The position numbers were made by a program, and so were the translations under genes. A DNA stretch of 64,000 bases. Origin: Euglena gracilis. Its lineage: Eukaryota; Euglenida; Euglenophyceae; Euglenales. The stretch is from assembly GCA_039621445.1 (NCBI GenBank), contig CP154955.1, forward strand, positions 28,713,471-28,777,470, given 5' to 3'. Position 1 is the stretch's first letter. Each line of letters starts with the position of its first letter. Under the pieces are notes generated by a model, which saw only the letters and a program-made list of their open reading frames with translations, was not told where the DNA came from and did no database searches. Shown in pieces: positions 20,750 through 32,559 of the stretch.

Positions 20750-20839
20750 AATGACAAGACCCGCAAGTATCGCAAGACGAAGGAGCTCGAGAGCCAAGTC
20801 ATCATCGCCATGGAGGTCTTTGTGCGCATCAAGCATTGA
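20750..20839 (+). CDS. Last exon of an unidentified gene (charged C-terminus)
   Basis: After the acceptor TCTTCCCAG the frame reads NDKTRKYRKTKELESQVIIA, then nine more residues ending RIKH, then TGA. It is 29 codons, strongly basic at first and then amphipathic. No family is recognised. Coding is supported by the clean acceptor, an even codon pattern and the immediate stop. The exon at 20224-20284 joins it in phase across a 465-bp intron. Confidence 0.5.
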   Translation, partial: NDKTRKYRKTKELESQVIIAMEVFVRIKH

Positions 20840-21680
20840 TTTCATCATGCAATAGAGATAGCCACATGGCTACCTCCTCCCCCTCTGTCGCTTGGCCACC
20901 CATAGGCGCCGGCCGGCCCTCCTCCTCCTCACGTGCACCTCTAAAAATTGGCTTACCCTTAAATTGCGATTTTGGCCCCCCATTTTTTGATCTTTTTGGT
21001 CTATTTTGCAACTTGGTCTGCCGAAATTCTTGGCAACGTGAACTAATTTTTGTTCATGGTGCAAAATCCTGCTTTTGGGTCTATCTTGGTTTTGACCCTC
21101 CCACAAGACGATGTTTTCGGCCAAATGTTTTAACACAAAAAAAGATCCAAAAGGTCCGCCACTCCCCGGAAAAATCAGCTCACCCTTTTGAGGTTTTCAG
21201 AGCCAAAAAGTACATTTGGGTCTTTTTCAGGAGGGGGGGAGTTAGATGCACGAGGTGCATCCTTCATGCAACCCCCTGGTGCACCCCCATACTGAACCAG
21301 GAGGCGGGCCCTCGCCTGGTCACCCATCAGCCCCTGCTTTTTCTGGGTGGAAAAACCAAAAGAAAACTTCCCCACCATACCCCTCATGCTGCAAATTAAA
21401 ATGCTTCGGGGTGGGGTGGGGAGAACCCCTGAGACCCTCTATCCTCACTCATCAACACCACCTTGTGTACAAGGTTCATATGGGGGGGGCTTAAGTGGCC
21501 AAAACGGTTTTCGATTCATGGACAAAAATTGATTTGCATATCTGACGAAGTGAATAAGGCGAACGCCGACATCCACACGGCACGACACCGCTTTGGCTCT
21601 GCGTCTCCCTGGCGCGTGAAAGCGCAGCACTGAATTCCACCAGGGATCCGCAATACCCACGGAGCCGTACCCTCCCTCAG
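20840..21680. other. Intergenic or 5' intronic sequence of the next gene
   Basis: A plus-strand frame of about 560 bases is open here, but it is AT/T-run rich and overlaps an open minus frame. The motif TTTTGATCTTTTTGG resembles the repeats near 17.3 kb. An ATG at 20866 (MATSSPSVAWPP) is a possible first exon of the following gene, but nothing proves it. Confidence 0.3.
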
Positions 21681-21773
21681 GACCTCTGCAGCGACTCAAG
21701 CTTCGAGGGTAGCGACTTCCCCAAGCCGAAGCTCGTCCGGGCCTGCCGCACACTTCTCGGCGACCACGAGGAG
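21681..21773 (+). CDS. Internal exon of unidentified gene B
   Basis: The acceptor CTCCCTCAG is followed by DLCSDSSFEGSDFPKPKLVR and 11 further residues ending GDHEE, then the donor GTGTGC. It is exactly 31 codons in phase 0. The next recognised exon (22723) also starts in phase 0, so they can be joined, though an exon between them is possible. Confidence 0.55.
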
Positions 21774-22722
21774 GTGTGCACCACCAGAGATTTTTTTTAT
21801 ATTTTGGTGACCCAGGGGGTGGTTGGGTCCCCCCCCCCCCCCGAGGGGTGGGTCGGGCTGGGTGGGGGGGTTTCCTCTATTTTCGCCGGAAAAAAAATTT
21901 TGGACCCAAAATTGACCCCCTCCCAAAGTGGGCCCTCAACCTCCCCCATGGGGCCCGGGGGGTGTGCACCCCCCGGTCCTGAAAACAGCCTCTGCGCACA
22001 ACCAAGATGGAGTTCTTCTTTCGGATCGGGTTGGTTTCAGCGAAAGGCTGATCTGCGGGGGGGGGGATGGCGTCAACTTTCCTGGAGCGCTACAGACATT
22101 TTTGCGGTTCACATTCGTGGACCTGCGGCGAACACCAGTGGAACGATGGCTTCCAAGGCGGAGGCGATATCATTAACCGGAACGAGGCCCCCCCTGTCGT
22201 TTGCATTCAGCCTGACAACCATCCCCCCCCCCCCCTGCGGCTTGCTTGATTTTGTTTTGATGCCTCCCAGGCTCGGGTGATTGTTCCCCGTGGTCCAATA
22301 GATTTTGGTGGCTCGGGGGGGAGGGCGAACCAGAACCTGAACCTGACCACTGGTGGCTGGAGGTTCCCCCGCCATCCCAGCGCCAAGCTGTTCTATGCCC
22401 CTTGCCTTTGAAAGGGGGTTCAAAAAATTGGCATTTATCCGGTTGGATCGAAAACTTTCATGTACTCCCCACCCATTACCCCTCCCCCCCGGGAATGATT
22501 AACCGAAGGATGGCATACCCCCCCCCCGGGAAATTGTCATGCCCGAGAACCTGCCTGGGAAACTGTCAGGGTCGCCGGTACCGGTGACCACTTCCTTGAA
22601 CCCCTACCAAAGCACTCCAGATCCAATGAACCCTAACGATTTATTGCAAACGATATACAACCTATCTAATGGATGGAGAGTCGGTTTGCCTGTGGTTTTA
22701 TCCAGCCCCCGTTGCATTGCAG
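21774..22722. other. Intron (or introns) of gene B
   Basis: This is poly-C/G-rich. A block at about 22080-22250 is open in several frames on both strands at once, so I could not decide whether it contains an exon. Confidence 0.35.
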
Positions 22723-22843
22723 GAGTTCGAGACGCTGTTCTCCAGGAACATCGTCAAAGCCAAGGACAAGTTCAACCATTTCTGCGTGGAGAGCATCGCT
22801 GCGTGCCGCGGTTTGGATGTCTCGGCGCTCAAGGCCCCCGAAG
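22723..22843 (+). CDS. Internal exon of unidentified gene B
   Basis: The acceptor CATTGCAG is followed by EFETLFSRNIVKAKDKFNHF, then CVESIAACRGLDVSALKAPE, and the exon ends after one base of the next codon at the donor GTGTGC. The composition is that of an ordinary globular, helical cytosolic protein. The final G joins CC of the last exon to make Ala, so phase is conserved. The family is not recognised. Confidence 0.65.
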
Positions 22844-23684
22844 GTGTGCCTCAAAGCAGGGGGTTCAGAAAGCGGCCCCACCCCAATGCCTAGACAAAGT
22901 TGAATCCGCTGATCAAAAACGAGTCACCTTCTCCCCTCCCCCAGTGAGTGCACTGATATGCCTTTTTTAGGGACGTGGTTCTGGACCGCTGGAGAGGGAG
23001 CCTTTTTGTATCAATGCCCCTCCCATCATTCATTATCCACCACCCCTCTTATTGCCCCGGCTGATTGAAGGTTTTTGTTTTGGTCGCGCCTTCATTTTTC
23101 TCTCTGTACCCTCTCCCCCCCCCCTTGTTGTCAGCTTTATTGGTGGGCAGGTTGGCTGGACAATGAAGGGGTGTACCGTTTTTTACAGGTTTATGGCCTT
23201 TTTTTTTTAATCTCATCCTCATTGGCCCCCAATAAAGAAATTAAACCTCAATGAAGTGCTTGCATGCCTTGACTGCTGCAATATTTGTATCCCTGAGCCG
23301 AATCAGCCTCTTATGAAGGCCAAGGAAGCTTTGATTCGTTTTGAAAATTTCTGGGTGTTGGCTAGGCTTCTTTTTAAGGAAGGTCCGGTGGGTGGGCACC
23401 ATGGGCAGGCAGGGGAGCAGGGCTTTTCGACCCCCCCCCCTTGGAGGTTTGGGTAGAGCACCCCCCCCCGGCGCCAAAGGCTCTGGCCCAAAATTGTTTG
23501 GTGGCCAAAGCACCCCCCGGGGGTGGGGGGTGCCCGTTGTGGGCCGACAACCCATAGCTCAAGGCCCCCCCCGGGGTTGGTAAGACGCAGCCTGGGGCTG
23601 GCCGAAGTGAGCCTCTTTCCTTGCCCCCCTCCCCCTGCTTTTGTGGACGGGGCGGCCTCACTGCCTGTGATGTCCGCTCTGCAG

Positions 23685-23767
23685 CCGTGGGCGGCCCGGA
23701 CCTGGATGACCCCGACGAGATGGCGGCGATGGCGAAGATGATGGGGCGCGGCGACGACGACCTCTGA
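23685..23767 (+). CDS. Last exon of unidentified gene B (acidic Met-rich tail)
   Basis: The acceptor TCCGCTCTGCAG is followed by VGGPDLDDPDEMAAMAKMMG, then RGDDDL and TGA. The start phase matches the preceding exon, giving APE-A-VGG. The acidic tail with MAAMAKMM is distinctive and would be a good search probe. The 841-bp intron upstream holds only poly-C/G and AT-rich sequence. Confidence 0.65.
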
Positions 23768-24237
23768 GGGAGCGCGGGGTGGGGGGCGTTGGAGGCCGCC
23801 CGATGGCGCTGTTTCCGGTCTCCCACGGTTGTTTGTTTGTTCAGAATGGACGCCGTCCGAACGCAAGCCCGACAAAGACAGCGACGAAGAAATCCGCACC
23901 GCCCACAACTGATTTCTTTTCACGATGGAACCTCGAATGCAGCACATCGTCTGAGAATGGGCAGAGGGGCGAACGCCGTTCTCCTGCTTTCTAATCTGTG
24001 CTGCGAAGTGAAACGTGTTGGCATGCCCAGGCTATGGGACGAAAAAAATGGGAAGACAAGGTCCATGTTGTTGGCTGCGAAGTTGGTTTGTTTTTGGAAA
24101 GACTGGCGCGTGCCAAAATTTTCAACATTTGTGGGGTAAATCCGGCGACACGAAAACGCAGTATAAACTGTTTGCTCAAAAACTGCTCCGAAAATATTTA
24201 TAGAATTTAAGATCTCGTGACTTTTCGTGAAATTTCT
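23768..24237. other. Spacer between gene B and the DIRS-like element
   Basis: Nothing is recognisable. Composition is balanced with a few short open frames on both strands. Confidence 0.4.
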
Positions 24238-24668
24238 CGCACTCCCTCCAGGCAAGCCTACCAGGGAGGAAGGGACACCGAGGACGAAGCACAAAGGCAT
24301 TGTGAGGCCATGCCTTGCTCGCCGGCGGTGCTGTGTGATTGTTCGCCGCGTTGGGTTAGTAGTCCCTGCTTAGTGCCCTTTTTCGCCGGAGTTTTCTGAT
24401 TCATAACTTGCCCTTCGCAACCCAGAGGATAGGGACAGGGCACACAAGGACACCTCGGGCTCCGCACTTTGCCCTAGTGAGGCCATGCCTTTTTTTGCCT
24501 CACAAGGTCTTTGTGCTTCGCCCTCGGTGTCCCTTCCTGCCTGGTCGTTTTTTCCTCGAGTGAGTACGACAAAGCAAAAGAAGTCAGGATCAATTCAACA
24601 TCCAGAAGGACACGAACCAGACGAATATCAATTGAAAAGTAAATTATCAAATTTCCATTTGGACTTCA

Positions 24669-25260
24669 ATGCAGTGGAAAAGCAATTGGAACTATGTGGC
24701 CTCGCCTGGAGCAGTGGCCGCAGCAGCTGGAGAACTTGGAGATGCGGTCGAAACGTGGCAAACCGTGGCCGTTCTTCCCCCCAGACCCCCACCCCAGAAA
24801 TTTCCCATCACAAACCTCCCCAGTGACGGGCATAGTCCTTTGACCACTGTGGCAAAAAGGCCCAGAAAACAGAAGTCAGCCCCAGCCCTTGCTGGACAAA
24901 GGATGGGCCATGGAGGCCCAAAATGCTTCACAATTGGACATCCAAGGCCCACACGTCAGGGGCATCTCCCCCAAAGGCGCCCAGTCGCCTGCACATATTT
25001 TGGACAGAAGATGGGGAGATGCAATCAAGGCACCACTACAGGGGCCATGGGGGCCAGTTTTACAAGCAAATCCCCTCAGGAAGGGGAAGAAAAGGGCTGC
25101 CAAACCCCCCCCAAGTCATCAAACACAACAACCCCTCTCATGGGGAAAAGGGGGGGCCACAGCAGCCCCCCCAGATTTCCAGTGGGGTTGGAGGCCAAGA
25201 AGAACTCAAGGCCTAGAAGACGAACAGTTGGATTATGGAAACCAATTTGTACATTGAGAC
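24669..25260 (+). pseudogene. DIRS-like Gag region (decayed)
   Basis: A Gln/Ala/Pro-rich reading with GAVAAAAGELGDAVETWQTV and QKFPITNLPSDGHSPL has a diverged counterpart in copy B at about 29340-29500, so it is element sequence and not host sequence. A 50-55-bp tandem repeat (GGGACCCACACTGGCCCTTT) follows at about 25345-25500. Confidence 0.4.
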
Positions 25261-26109
25261 CTTGGAGGCCAGCAGGGTGGACCCCACAGTGGTCACCAAG
25301 AAGCTAAGGAACATCATCCCATAGCTGCTGGAGACATCCCCCGAGGGACCCACAGAGGCCCTCTGCCAAAAAAGGGGGAAAAGGGGACCCACACTGGCCC
25401 TTTCAATGACCCAGCCCCAGGAGAAAAAGGGACACACAGTGGCCCTTTCAATGGCCCAGCCCCAAGAAGGAAAGGGACCCACACTGGCCCTTTTGGAGGG
25501 AGGGGCAGGAACCCCTCCAACAATTATTTCTCAATTCCCTATTATTCAATCAGGGGGGGACCCACAGAGGTCCCCCTATGGTATGTCAACCAACAACAAC
25601 AACGTGGAGAAGACCAGATAGGCAAAACAGGGGCATTAAGCCCTATGGTATGTCTTCCAACAACAAGATCCTCCAGAGTGGTGAGCAGAGAGTGAGAGAG
25701 TACATGCACATCCCCACAGAAAAAGTTTATTTTCCAAGTGCCCAATCCCTAGTAGACCTAGTGCTGCATTGTCCAACACCCCCAGCCCAGCCCACCCAAA
25801 ATCATCCTATCCGGGAAAAAAATTCCATGGAGGAAAAATTGGGAGACACCCCCCTCCATCAAAAGGTTGCAAAAAAAGTCTGAAATAGTGGGGAAAAATT
25901 CTTCCCCAACAACATGTCAACTGATCATGGATGGCATTCAACCCCCCTGAGTAAAGCCACCAAAATTGTACACCCACCCAAAACCAACATCAAATCTGTA
26001 CCTACACCTAGCAGAAAAAAAACTGCAGTATTACGAAAAATCTGGATCCGTAACGAGGGTGGGGATTCAACCACACAGCACCTGATCCCCTGGATTTTTT
26101 CTTTTTTCA

Positions 26110-26540
26110 AAACCAGATGGGGCGGCAGACAAAATGGAGATTGATAAGCGATTGCTGCGAATTAAATCAAAGGTTCCAATGTGCAACCTTTCAAGCTGGA
26201 CCACATCCAGCACATATTTCCAGTGTTGGAAAAAGGCCACTGGGCAGCAAAAATAGACCTGAAGGAAGCTTACTTCCACGTCCCAGTGAGCCAGGCCCTA
26301 AGGCCATCTCTAAGACATCAGGCGGGGGGGGGGGGGCAGCCTGGGAATTCCAGGCAGGCTTTTTTGGCCTAAATGTAATGCTCCAAGTTTTCATGTCAGT
26401 AATGAAGACATTCGAAAAGATGTGATGGAAAAGGGGCATCCAAGTTTTTATTTACCTGGACGACATTTTACTGGTGGCCCCCACCCAAAACATCTTACAA
26501 AATCACCTAAACACGGTGGTCAGGGATTTAATCAAACCGG
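26110..26540 (+). pseudogene. DIRS-like reverse transcriptase core (decayed)
   Basis: Across frames one reads KWRLISDCCELNQRF (motif before the catalytic Asp), FKLDHIQHIFPVLEKGHWAA, then KIDLKEAYFHVPVSQ containing the first catalytic Asp, and FIYLDDILLVAP containing the second and third (a YLDD box). These are the diagnostic signatures of DIRS/Ngaro-type reverse transcriptase. A G-run near 26322-26335 shifts the frame. Confidence 0.65.
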
Positions 26541-26739
26541 TATACAAAATCAATGTAAAAACTCCACCCTGCAGCCCACCCAAATCGTAAATCATCTTTG
26601 GTTTCAACTAAACTTACAGGAGGGGAAATTACAGGCCCCCCCGAGAAAATAAAGACAGTAAAAAAGGAGCTGGGAAAAATGGTGGAAAAAAGCATTGCAT
26701 GTTGCAAAAAGGCAGTTGGCTGCCGTTTTGGGCCAAATC

Positions 26740-27110
26740 AGGTGCAATCTTATGGCCCTGCCCTTTCTAAGGGCCTTTACGGATGCCCTGGCAAATTTTT
26801 GGTGGAAAATTACACATTCCATCCCCCTGGGAATCAAAACACCCCATTTCCCAAAGAATAAAGTCCTAATTAAGAGAAATAAAAATTCTGCTGGACGCCT
26901 GGGGGGGCATACCCTTCCCCCACAGTGCAACCAAGGAGTTGCACTCAGACAGCAGCACCCATTCCTGGGGGGGGGGGGACTGGACATTCGAACAGGCAAA
27001 ATTGTGCAGGAATTTTGTAGTGAAAACTCCATTTTGCACATAAATGTCAAAGAATTAAGTGCAGCAATAAGCACAGTACAAAGACTCAGCCAGCCAGGAT
27101 AAACTGTGTC
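26740..27110 (+). pseudogene. DIRS-like RNase H remnant
   Basis: The segment SENSILHINVKELSAAISTV matches the conserved HINVKEL region of the RNase H of DIRS elements. Upstream FTDALANFWW is the expected Asp-containing strand. Frame shifts at poly-G near 26968. Confidence 0.5.
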
Positions 27111-27319
27111 CCTGTTAGTGGCCAATGAAGTAATTTAGTATTACTTCATCGGGGGGGGGGGGCAGAAAAGGTCCCTTCAATACCACGCTAAGAGCCTTTT
27201 TCACATGGTGCATGGAGCAAAACATAAACCTGCAGGTAAAGTGGGTCCCTTCGAAGGAATGCCTAGCAGACCCCATAAGCAGGTGGGAAATGGACCGGGG
27301 GGATTATTCACTGGACCCC

Positions 27320-27640
27320 CAACTTTTTCAATGGCTGAGGCAGCAGTTCAAAAATACATAACCCTGAACATAGACATTTTTCCCTCACCAGGCAACAAAA
27401 AAACTGCCACAATTTGTGGCCAGGTGCCCCCATAGGGAAGCCAACGCAGTGGATGCCTTACAATGTCCACTGGACAAAATTCAGGACCCTCATGCAAACC
27501 ACCCCTGGTCTGTAATTCAAAATATTCTCCCCAGATTAAAAATGTTTACACAGGCCAAAGTTTGGATGGTCACCCCCTACTGCGATTCAGCCACGTGGTG
27601 GCCCCAGTTAATAAAAATGAAATCGCCAGGGACCCCCTGC
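27320..27640 (+). pseudogene. DIRS-like Dam-type methyltransferase-like domain (decayed)
   Basis: The order ITLNIDIFPSPGNKKTATI, then VDALQCPLDKI, then HPWSVIQNILPRL, then VWMVTPYCDSATWWPQL follows the (I/V)D-x-FAS...N...DAL...W...PP-x-x-L-I...P-x-W...WW pattern found after RNase H in DIRS elements and related to phage Dam (N6-adenine) methyltransferases. The equivalent of the catalytic NPPY/W box is eroded to NHPWS. Confidence 0.45.
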
Positions 27641-27739
27641 CTGAAAATCACCCCCTACAATGGTACTTTTTTCACCAATTGCAGGGGGTAAAAAACGCCA
27701 CCCCTCCCCAGATGGACCCTTCCTTGCTTGATTTAAAAA

Positions 27740-28330
27740 GGCTTTTTAACCACCTTAAAAAAGGCTTTGGAACCACAATTTGGAGAAATATGGTGCATTG
27801 TGGGTTCCCCTCCCAATCATCCTGGGGCTGGCACAGTCCCACCTGCCCTCTGATATGTGTACATTGCGTACACAACTCAGTTTCTGTTCAGGTATCCTCT
27901 GTTTATACAGATCATCTGATTTGGAACAGGTCCAAAGAACCACCAGCATGTTGGGGGGGGGGGGCACCCTACACCAAAATGAAACGTAAAGTTCAAAAAA
28001 TCTCACAAATGGGAGAGAGTTATATACATTACCCAGTGCCGCGAAACCAGTCAATTTCATTTGACGATGTCTTACGTGGCAGAAACAAGTTTCTTTGAGA
28101 AACCCAGGGCCCCCTTTTAACTACGATAAAAAAAACCCTAAAAAGCGATTAAGGCAGATACCATTGCTTCTATCACCAAAACATTTTTGGTCAAGCATGG
28201 GGTACCCGCCAGGTGTAGGAACCCACTCCACCAGAGGGGCAGGGGTTGGTTTACTTAAAGAATTTGGCCTTTCTGCCAAGGAAGTGTTCGAAATTGGTCA
28301 GTGGAAGGCGGGTGTAGGCTTGCACAGCCC
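27740..28330 (+). pseudogene. DIRS-like tyrosine recombinase (decayed)
   Basis: The segment at 28225-28318 reads THSTRGAGVGLLKEFGLSAK, then EVFEIGQWKAG. This is the H-x-x-R...G-x-W/K core of tyrosine recombinases, with the His and Arg boxes. The nucleophilic Tyr region further on is not readable with confidence. Upstream fragments (about 27780-28090) are consistent with the N-terminal half. Confidence 0.5.
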
Positions 28331-28802
28331 ACTATCAACGACTTGGTGCCCAAGATGCCTTGGAAAAGGCCCTGGCCACCCTTTTTTCAGTACACAATCT
28401 GGCCTCACAATGGAAAAGTGCGGAGCCCGAGGTGTCTCGTACTCCCTCGAGGAAAACCGACAAGGGAGGGACACCAAGGGCGGAGCACAAAGACATTGTG
28501 AGACCGATTCCCCCACCCATATAAGAAAATTTGTCTTCAAACGCCCTCGGTTAGCAGAAGACGGGGTCCAGGGGGGGAGGTGAGAGGGGGACCCACTCCC
28601 AGGGAAAAAGACAGCGCCATGGTCGCCACGTCGGAGACAATGCAGCCAAATCCGGCGAAAAAAGGCACTAAGCAGGGACTCCTAACCCAACGCAGCAAAT
28701 AACTACACAGCACCGCCGGCGAGCAAGGCATGGCCCCACAGCGTCTTTGTGCTCCTCCCTCGATGTCCTTTCCTCCCTTATCGGTTTTCCTCGAGGGAGT
28801 AT

Positions 28803-29017
28803 GAAAGGGCTCTCATTGATCAAACATAGCAAAGAGGACCGGAGGCCCTCGTCAAACAGGGCATGTTTCAAGGTCTCTTTGCTGCACCCACAGAGACCTT
28901 GTGAAGCATGCCTTGTTTGTAGTTTCCGGAAGGTCCCGCTAAATCCTGCCTTTCCGGAGTTGGATGGCGACACCGCTCCGATTTTGTTGAATGAATTCTT
29001 TTCCTTTCACCCCCCTC
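28803..29017. other. Short spacer between the two DIRS-like copies
   Basis: No gene. The sequence contains no recognisable repeat of either flank except near its edges. Confidence 0.4.
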
Positions 29018-30650
29018 TGCCCCCAGCGCACGTGACACCTCGGGCTTCGCACTTTGCCCTTGTGAGGTCATTCCTTTCTCGCCGGCCGTGTTATTCGGAT
29101 TGTTTTTGGTGGGTTGTTGGGTTGTTGGGTCCGTTGGGTTAGGATTCCTTGCTTCGTGCCTTTTTTCGCCGGAACTGGCTGAATATAAATTTGTCGTTCG
29201 ACAACCAGAAGAAAGGAACTTCAAATACCTTATCAATTGGAAGAAGAAAAAGTCAATCAATGAATTCGAATTATCCAGGAAAAGACGCTCGTGCAGAACC
29301 TCAAAGCAGAAATTGTTGAAGTATCTGAAAGATTTCAATGAAAGACTTGATTTCCAAGACGAGCAGCGCTGGAGAACTTCAAGAAGGAGCAGCAGAAGCA
29401 GCAGCAGCTGGACAATCTGACGGCGCAGGTCGACTGTGGCGAACCGTGGCTGACCCTTACCCAAAAGAAATTTCCCTCCAAAAAATTTACACAACCTAAA
29501 CCGCCTAAACTGATGGCCACGGACCCTGGCAGTCAGAAGACCATGCAAGTGGCAGAGACAACAATCAGCAGGACAATATGGCTATTGGAATCAGGGCCAT
29601 GGGCCAACATTCCACACCAGAATGTACATCAAAGCGGGGCTATCTCAGCCAAAACAGCACAGGACATGAAGGCAACAAACGTCATGACGGCACAACCTGC
29701 CATGAAGGCATCTACAGCATCAAAAATGGCTGGGACAAAGGCCAAGGTGGCCACCAGAACCAAGACCCCACAGGATATGGCAGGGGTAGAAAAGGTAATA
29801 CACACCATCCCCATCCTTTATAAAGCACACCACCCCCAAGGGGTCAAGGGTGGGCCCCCAAGAACCCTTCAAGGTTTCAAATTGGCATGGCGAACCAGAG
29901 CCCAATCAGGCCATTGGGACCTTTCAAGTTATCATCAAGGGCACAGTGGCCAGAAAGTTCAACAAGAAGATCAGAAAATACAACAGAGCCACATGGCGGG
30001 TCCTTAAAGGCCCCCCAGAAGCTAATGGACATCCCCGCAAGGACTTTGCTTTTAAATAGGCAGCCCCCTGCCCAGCCCCATGAGGACGATAGCCCCCCAG
30101 GGGCCAACTGGCAACATGAAGGGGGAGGCTCCCCACCAGCATTTATTCATGATCAATCCACAAGGGGGGGGACCTCCTGTGGTATGGATACCAACCCCAT
30201 CAACATCAAGCAGGCCAGATAGGCCAGAAAGCCCTATGTATGTGTTCAAACAACAAGATCTTCCAGACATGGAGTGAGAAGAGAGGAGAGTGCATGCACA
30301 TCACCCACGAACATTTGCTTTTTTCAAGGGCTCAATCCCTAGGGGCTCTTGGTGGCTTGAAATGTCCAACGCCCCCCACCCAGCCCCCCAAGAATTATAT
30401 AATTAAGGAAATAAATTGCACGGAGGAAAAATTGGGTGACACCTCCCTGTACCAGAGACTTCAGAACAGTCAGAAATGGTGGTGAACATGCCCCCCCCCC
30501 CAGCAACATGTCAATTGATAATAATAAAAAAAGAAATTCCCACCCTCCTGTGTAGATCCCCCAAAGTGGTCCACCCACCCAAAACCCAGAACCAACTTGG
30601 ACCTGAACCAGGCAGAAAAGATCTTGTTAAAATACGAAAAACCTGGGAAT
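29018..30650 (+). mobile_element. DIRS-like element, copy B (5' part only)
   Basis: It begins with the same blocks as copy A (ACACCTCGGGCTTCGCACTT, then CTTTCTCGCC, then GCCTTTTTTCGCCGG). The Gag-like region follows (about 29200-30220), and then a stretch that aligns along its length with copy A at about 25660-26040 (both read GAGGAAAAATTGGG-GACACC and CCACCCACCCAAAACC). The similarity stops at about 30650, exactly before the reverse transcriptase. This copy therefore lacks the catalytic domains, either because of 3' truncation or because the outer Ty3-like element begins here. Confidence 0.6.
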
Positions 30651-31356
30651 AAAACCAGTTTTGGATTCACACACTGTAGACCGTTGGGGGTCGTCAACGG
30701 TCTAGGGTGGGGGGGAAGCACCCAAAGGACCATTTTTCAAAGTCGCGCACAACATCGCTAAGTGCGCGCTTGAATTCACTTTTCGGAAACCTTCCAATTC
30801 GTTCTCGAGTTAGAACAAAAACCCCAAAGGTAGCTAATTATCCCCATTTCACAGACATTTGTGGGTTTTTTTATTGGGCATTATCCGAAGTTGAAGTTTT
30901 GGAAGCGGAATTCAAGTCAAGAATGGAAGTGGACTGATTCAATTGTGACAGGGGATTTTCCAACTTCCGGACGCCCTCCGGCCACCTTTTTGACCCACTC
31001 CGGTGTGTGTGGACTTTCCGGACATCGGTGTTGGTGTGTGGCATTCTTTGTGCTATTTGCATTTTTTGGGGGTTGGCAAACCAAAGTTCATACATTTCGA
31101 AGGATAGCACCAAAGGTTTTCAATGGGAGTTTGGGGAATTTTTGAAATGTTGTTACCGATCCTACGCGGGGAGTCCCAGCCGGGAGGGAACCCGGGGGAA
31201 ACACCTGAAAATGATTTGAGCCCACCATTTTCGGGAAAAAACCCGGTTCCGGCGGGGGCACCCGCACCCCCCCACGGGCTGGTGGCTGGGGGGACCTACC
31301 CCGGCGAGGGGAGGCCTGGCCTGGCCCTGGCACGGGAGGGGGGTGCGGCCCTGAAC
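30651..31356. other. Leader / possible 5' LTR zone of the outer Ty3-like element
   Basis: Non-coding. No second copy of this stretch is present downstream, so an LTR cannot be proved. The element's 3' end appears to be lost. It contains the inverted pair TAGACCGTTGGGGGTCGTCAACGGTCTA near 30677-30704 (7-bp arms). Confidence 0.35.
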
Positions 31357-32559
31357 ATGGTAAGCAGAGGTTGCTTCACTGACCCTGTCAGTGAAGACTT
31401 TTCAGAATCCCTGAACACGACAATCACAGAAGTTTTTGCCAGCCCTGTCGTCAAAAAAGTTTTCAGCCCAGAAAACACGGAAAGTTTTGATGGCACAGCC
31501 AGCAGGAAACTTGCTGAAAGTTTTGGCATGGTCACAGATTTTTCAGAATCAAACACGAATGTCGCTGAATCTGTGAATGTGGAATCACAGAATTTTTCAG
31601 GTCAGCCAGCAGATTTTTCAGAAACCAGCCCCCGCAGTCAGGGTGTCAGACCTGCAGAATCTGTGGAATCTGAGGGGTTGTTTCAATCAACTGATCGGTT
31701 GAGTGGTTGGAATCATTCAGGCTTTTCTGCAGTTTCTCTCAGCCAATCTTCAATATCAAATCAATCTCAATTCAATTCAATTCCCAGATCCCAGTCATTT
31801 AACACACAATCACAGGTTGCCTCAGATGATAATTCAGATTTCTCGTCTGAAAAATCATGGGTTAGCCCTGAAAACTCAGTCCCCGTAAGGATGATAACTG
31901 CACAGGGGGGAAATTCACAGCCAGAAGGGGAAAATCAGCTGGTTCAGTGGGCAGAATCCCCCCTGTCGTATCAAAGTGACTGTGAAACGGAGGGGGAGGG
32001 TGTACAAAACCCAGACCGGTTGAGGGAAATGGAAGATTTTTTGATTGCAGCAGGCTGGGTACCACCCAGAAATCAAAATCTTGAACAGAATTTGCCAGAA
32101 TTTTCTGCGAATTTCGGGTTTCTGATGCAAACCCCCCAGATGCACAGCCAGTTTGGAAATCAGTGTCCAGATTTTGGGACACAAATTCCACAGATCGACG
32201 GGGGTGAACCTGTACTTTTATTGGAGGACAGATTTTCAGTTAACCGTAGATTAACAGCCAGCGAGGGGATGTTAAGTTGGACACAGCCAGCCCCTGAAAA
32301 TTTAACATCAGCAGTTTTAACAGCTGGATCTGGCAATCTGGCCATAGGGGGGCCAGCCGGGCTGTTAAATCAAGCAGGGTCCAACATGGAAATCAGGGGG
32401 GATGAGGAAATGGAACCAGAATTACCTGTTTTTCAGCCCCTGTTTTTGAGCCACAGCCCCCCGAATCAAATTGTCAGATGATGGGGGGTGATGATTTTGA
32501 CTCATGGGACCAATGGGCATATGGGGTGGATGGTTATTTACAGGAATTGAGCCGAAGCA
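31357..32559 (+). CDS. Outer element Gag, part 1 (Ser/Asn/Gln/Phe-rich)
   Basis: The frame from the ATG at 31357 is rich in Ser, Asn, Gln and Phe, with repeated SESFG, FSES and SQS motifs, and has no recognised fold, which is typical of the N-terminal part of a large Gag. It ends at 32481 in this frame. The neighbouring frame continues MMGGDDFDSWDQWAYGVDG and runs into the inserted LTR at 32560. The switch lies at a G-run (32478-32483), so a one-base indel or programmed shift explains it. Coding resumes after the insertion with TNWESIIPPQV at 34248. Confidence 0.55.

Larger units (their letters stand above)
24238..28802 (+). mobile_element. DIRS-like tyrosine-recombinase retroelement, copy A (decayed)
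   Basis: The ends are inverted repeats of about 160 bp: 24238-24400 reappears in reverse at about 28635-28802, including the blocks CTCGCCGGCGGTGCTGTGTG and TAGTCCCTGCTTAGTGCC. A further complementary pair lies inside (about 24450-24565 against 28405-28510), as the DIRS replication model expects of inverted termini plus an internal complementary region. Between them, in order, come a Gag-like region, a reverse transcriptase, RNase H, a Dam-like domain, and a tyrosine recombinase. Every domain is broken by stops and shifts, so the copy is dead. Confidence 0.7.

Noticed and set aside
20836-21399. A 187-codon plus-strand frame
   Set aside because: T-rich and F/W-rich composition shared with the repeats near 17.3 kb, an overlapping minus frame, and no splice support.
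22067-22423. Possible exon at about 22080-22250
   Set aside because: Three frames on both strands look equally protein-like, so none can be chosen.
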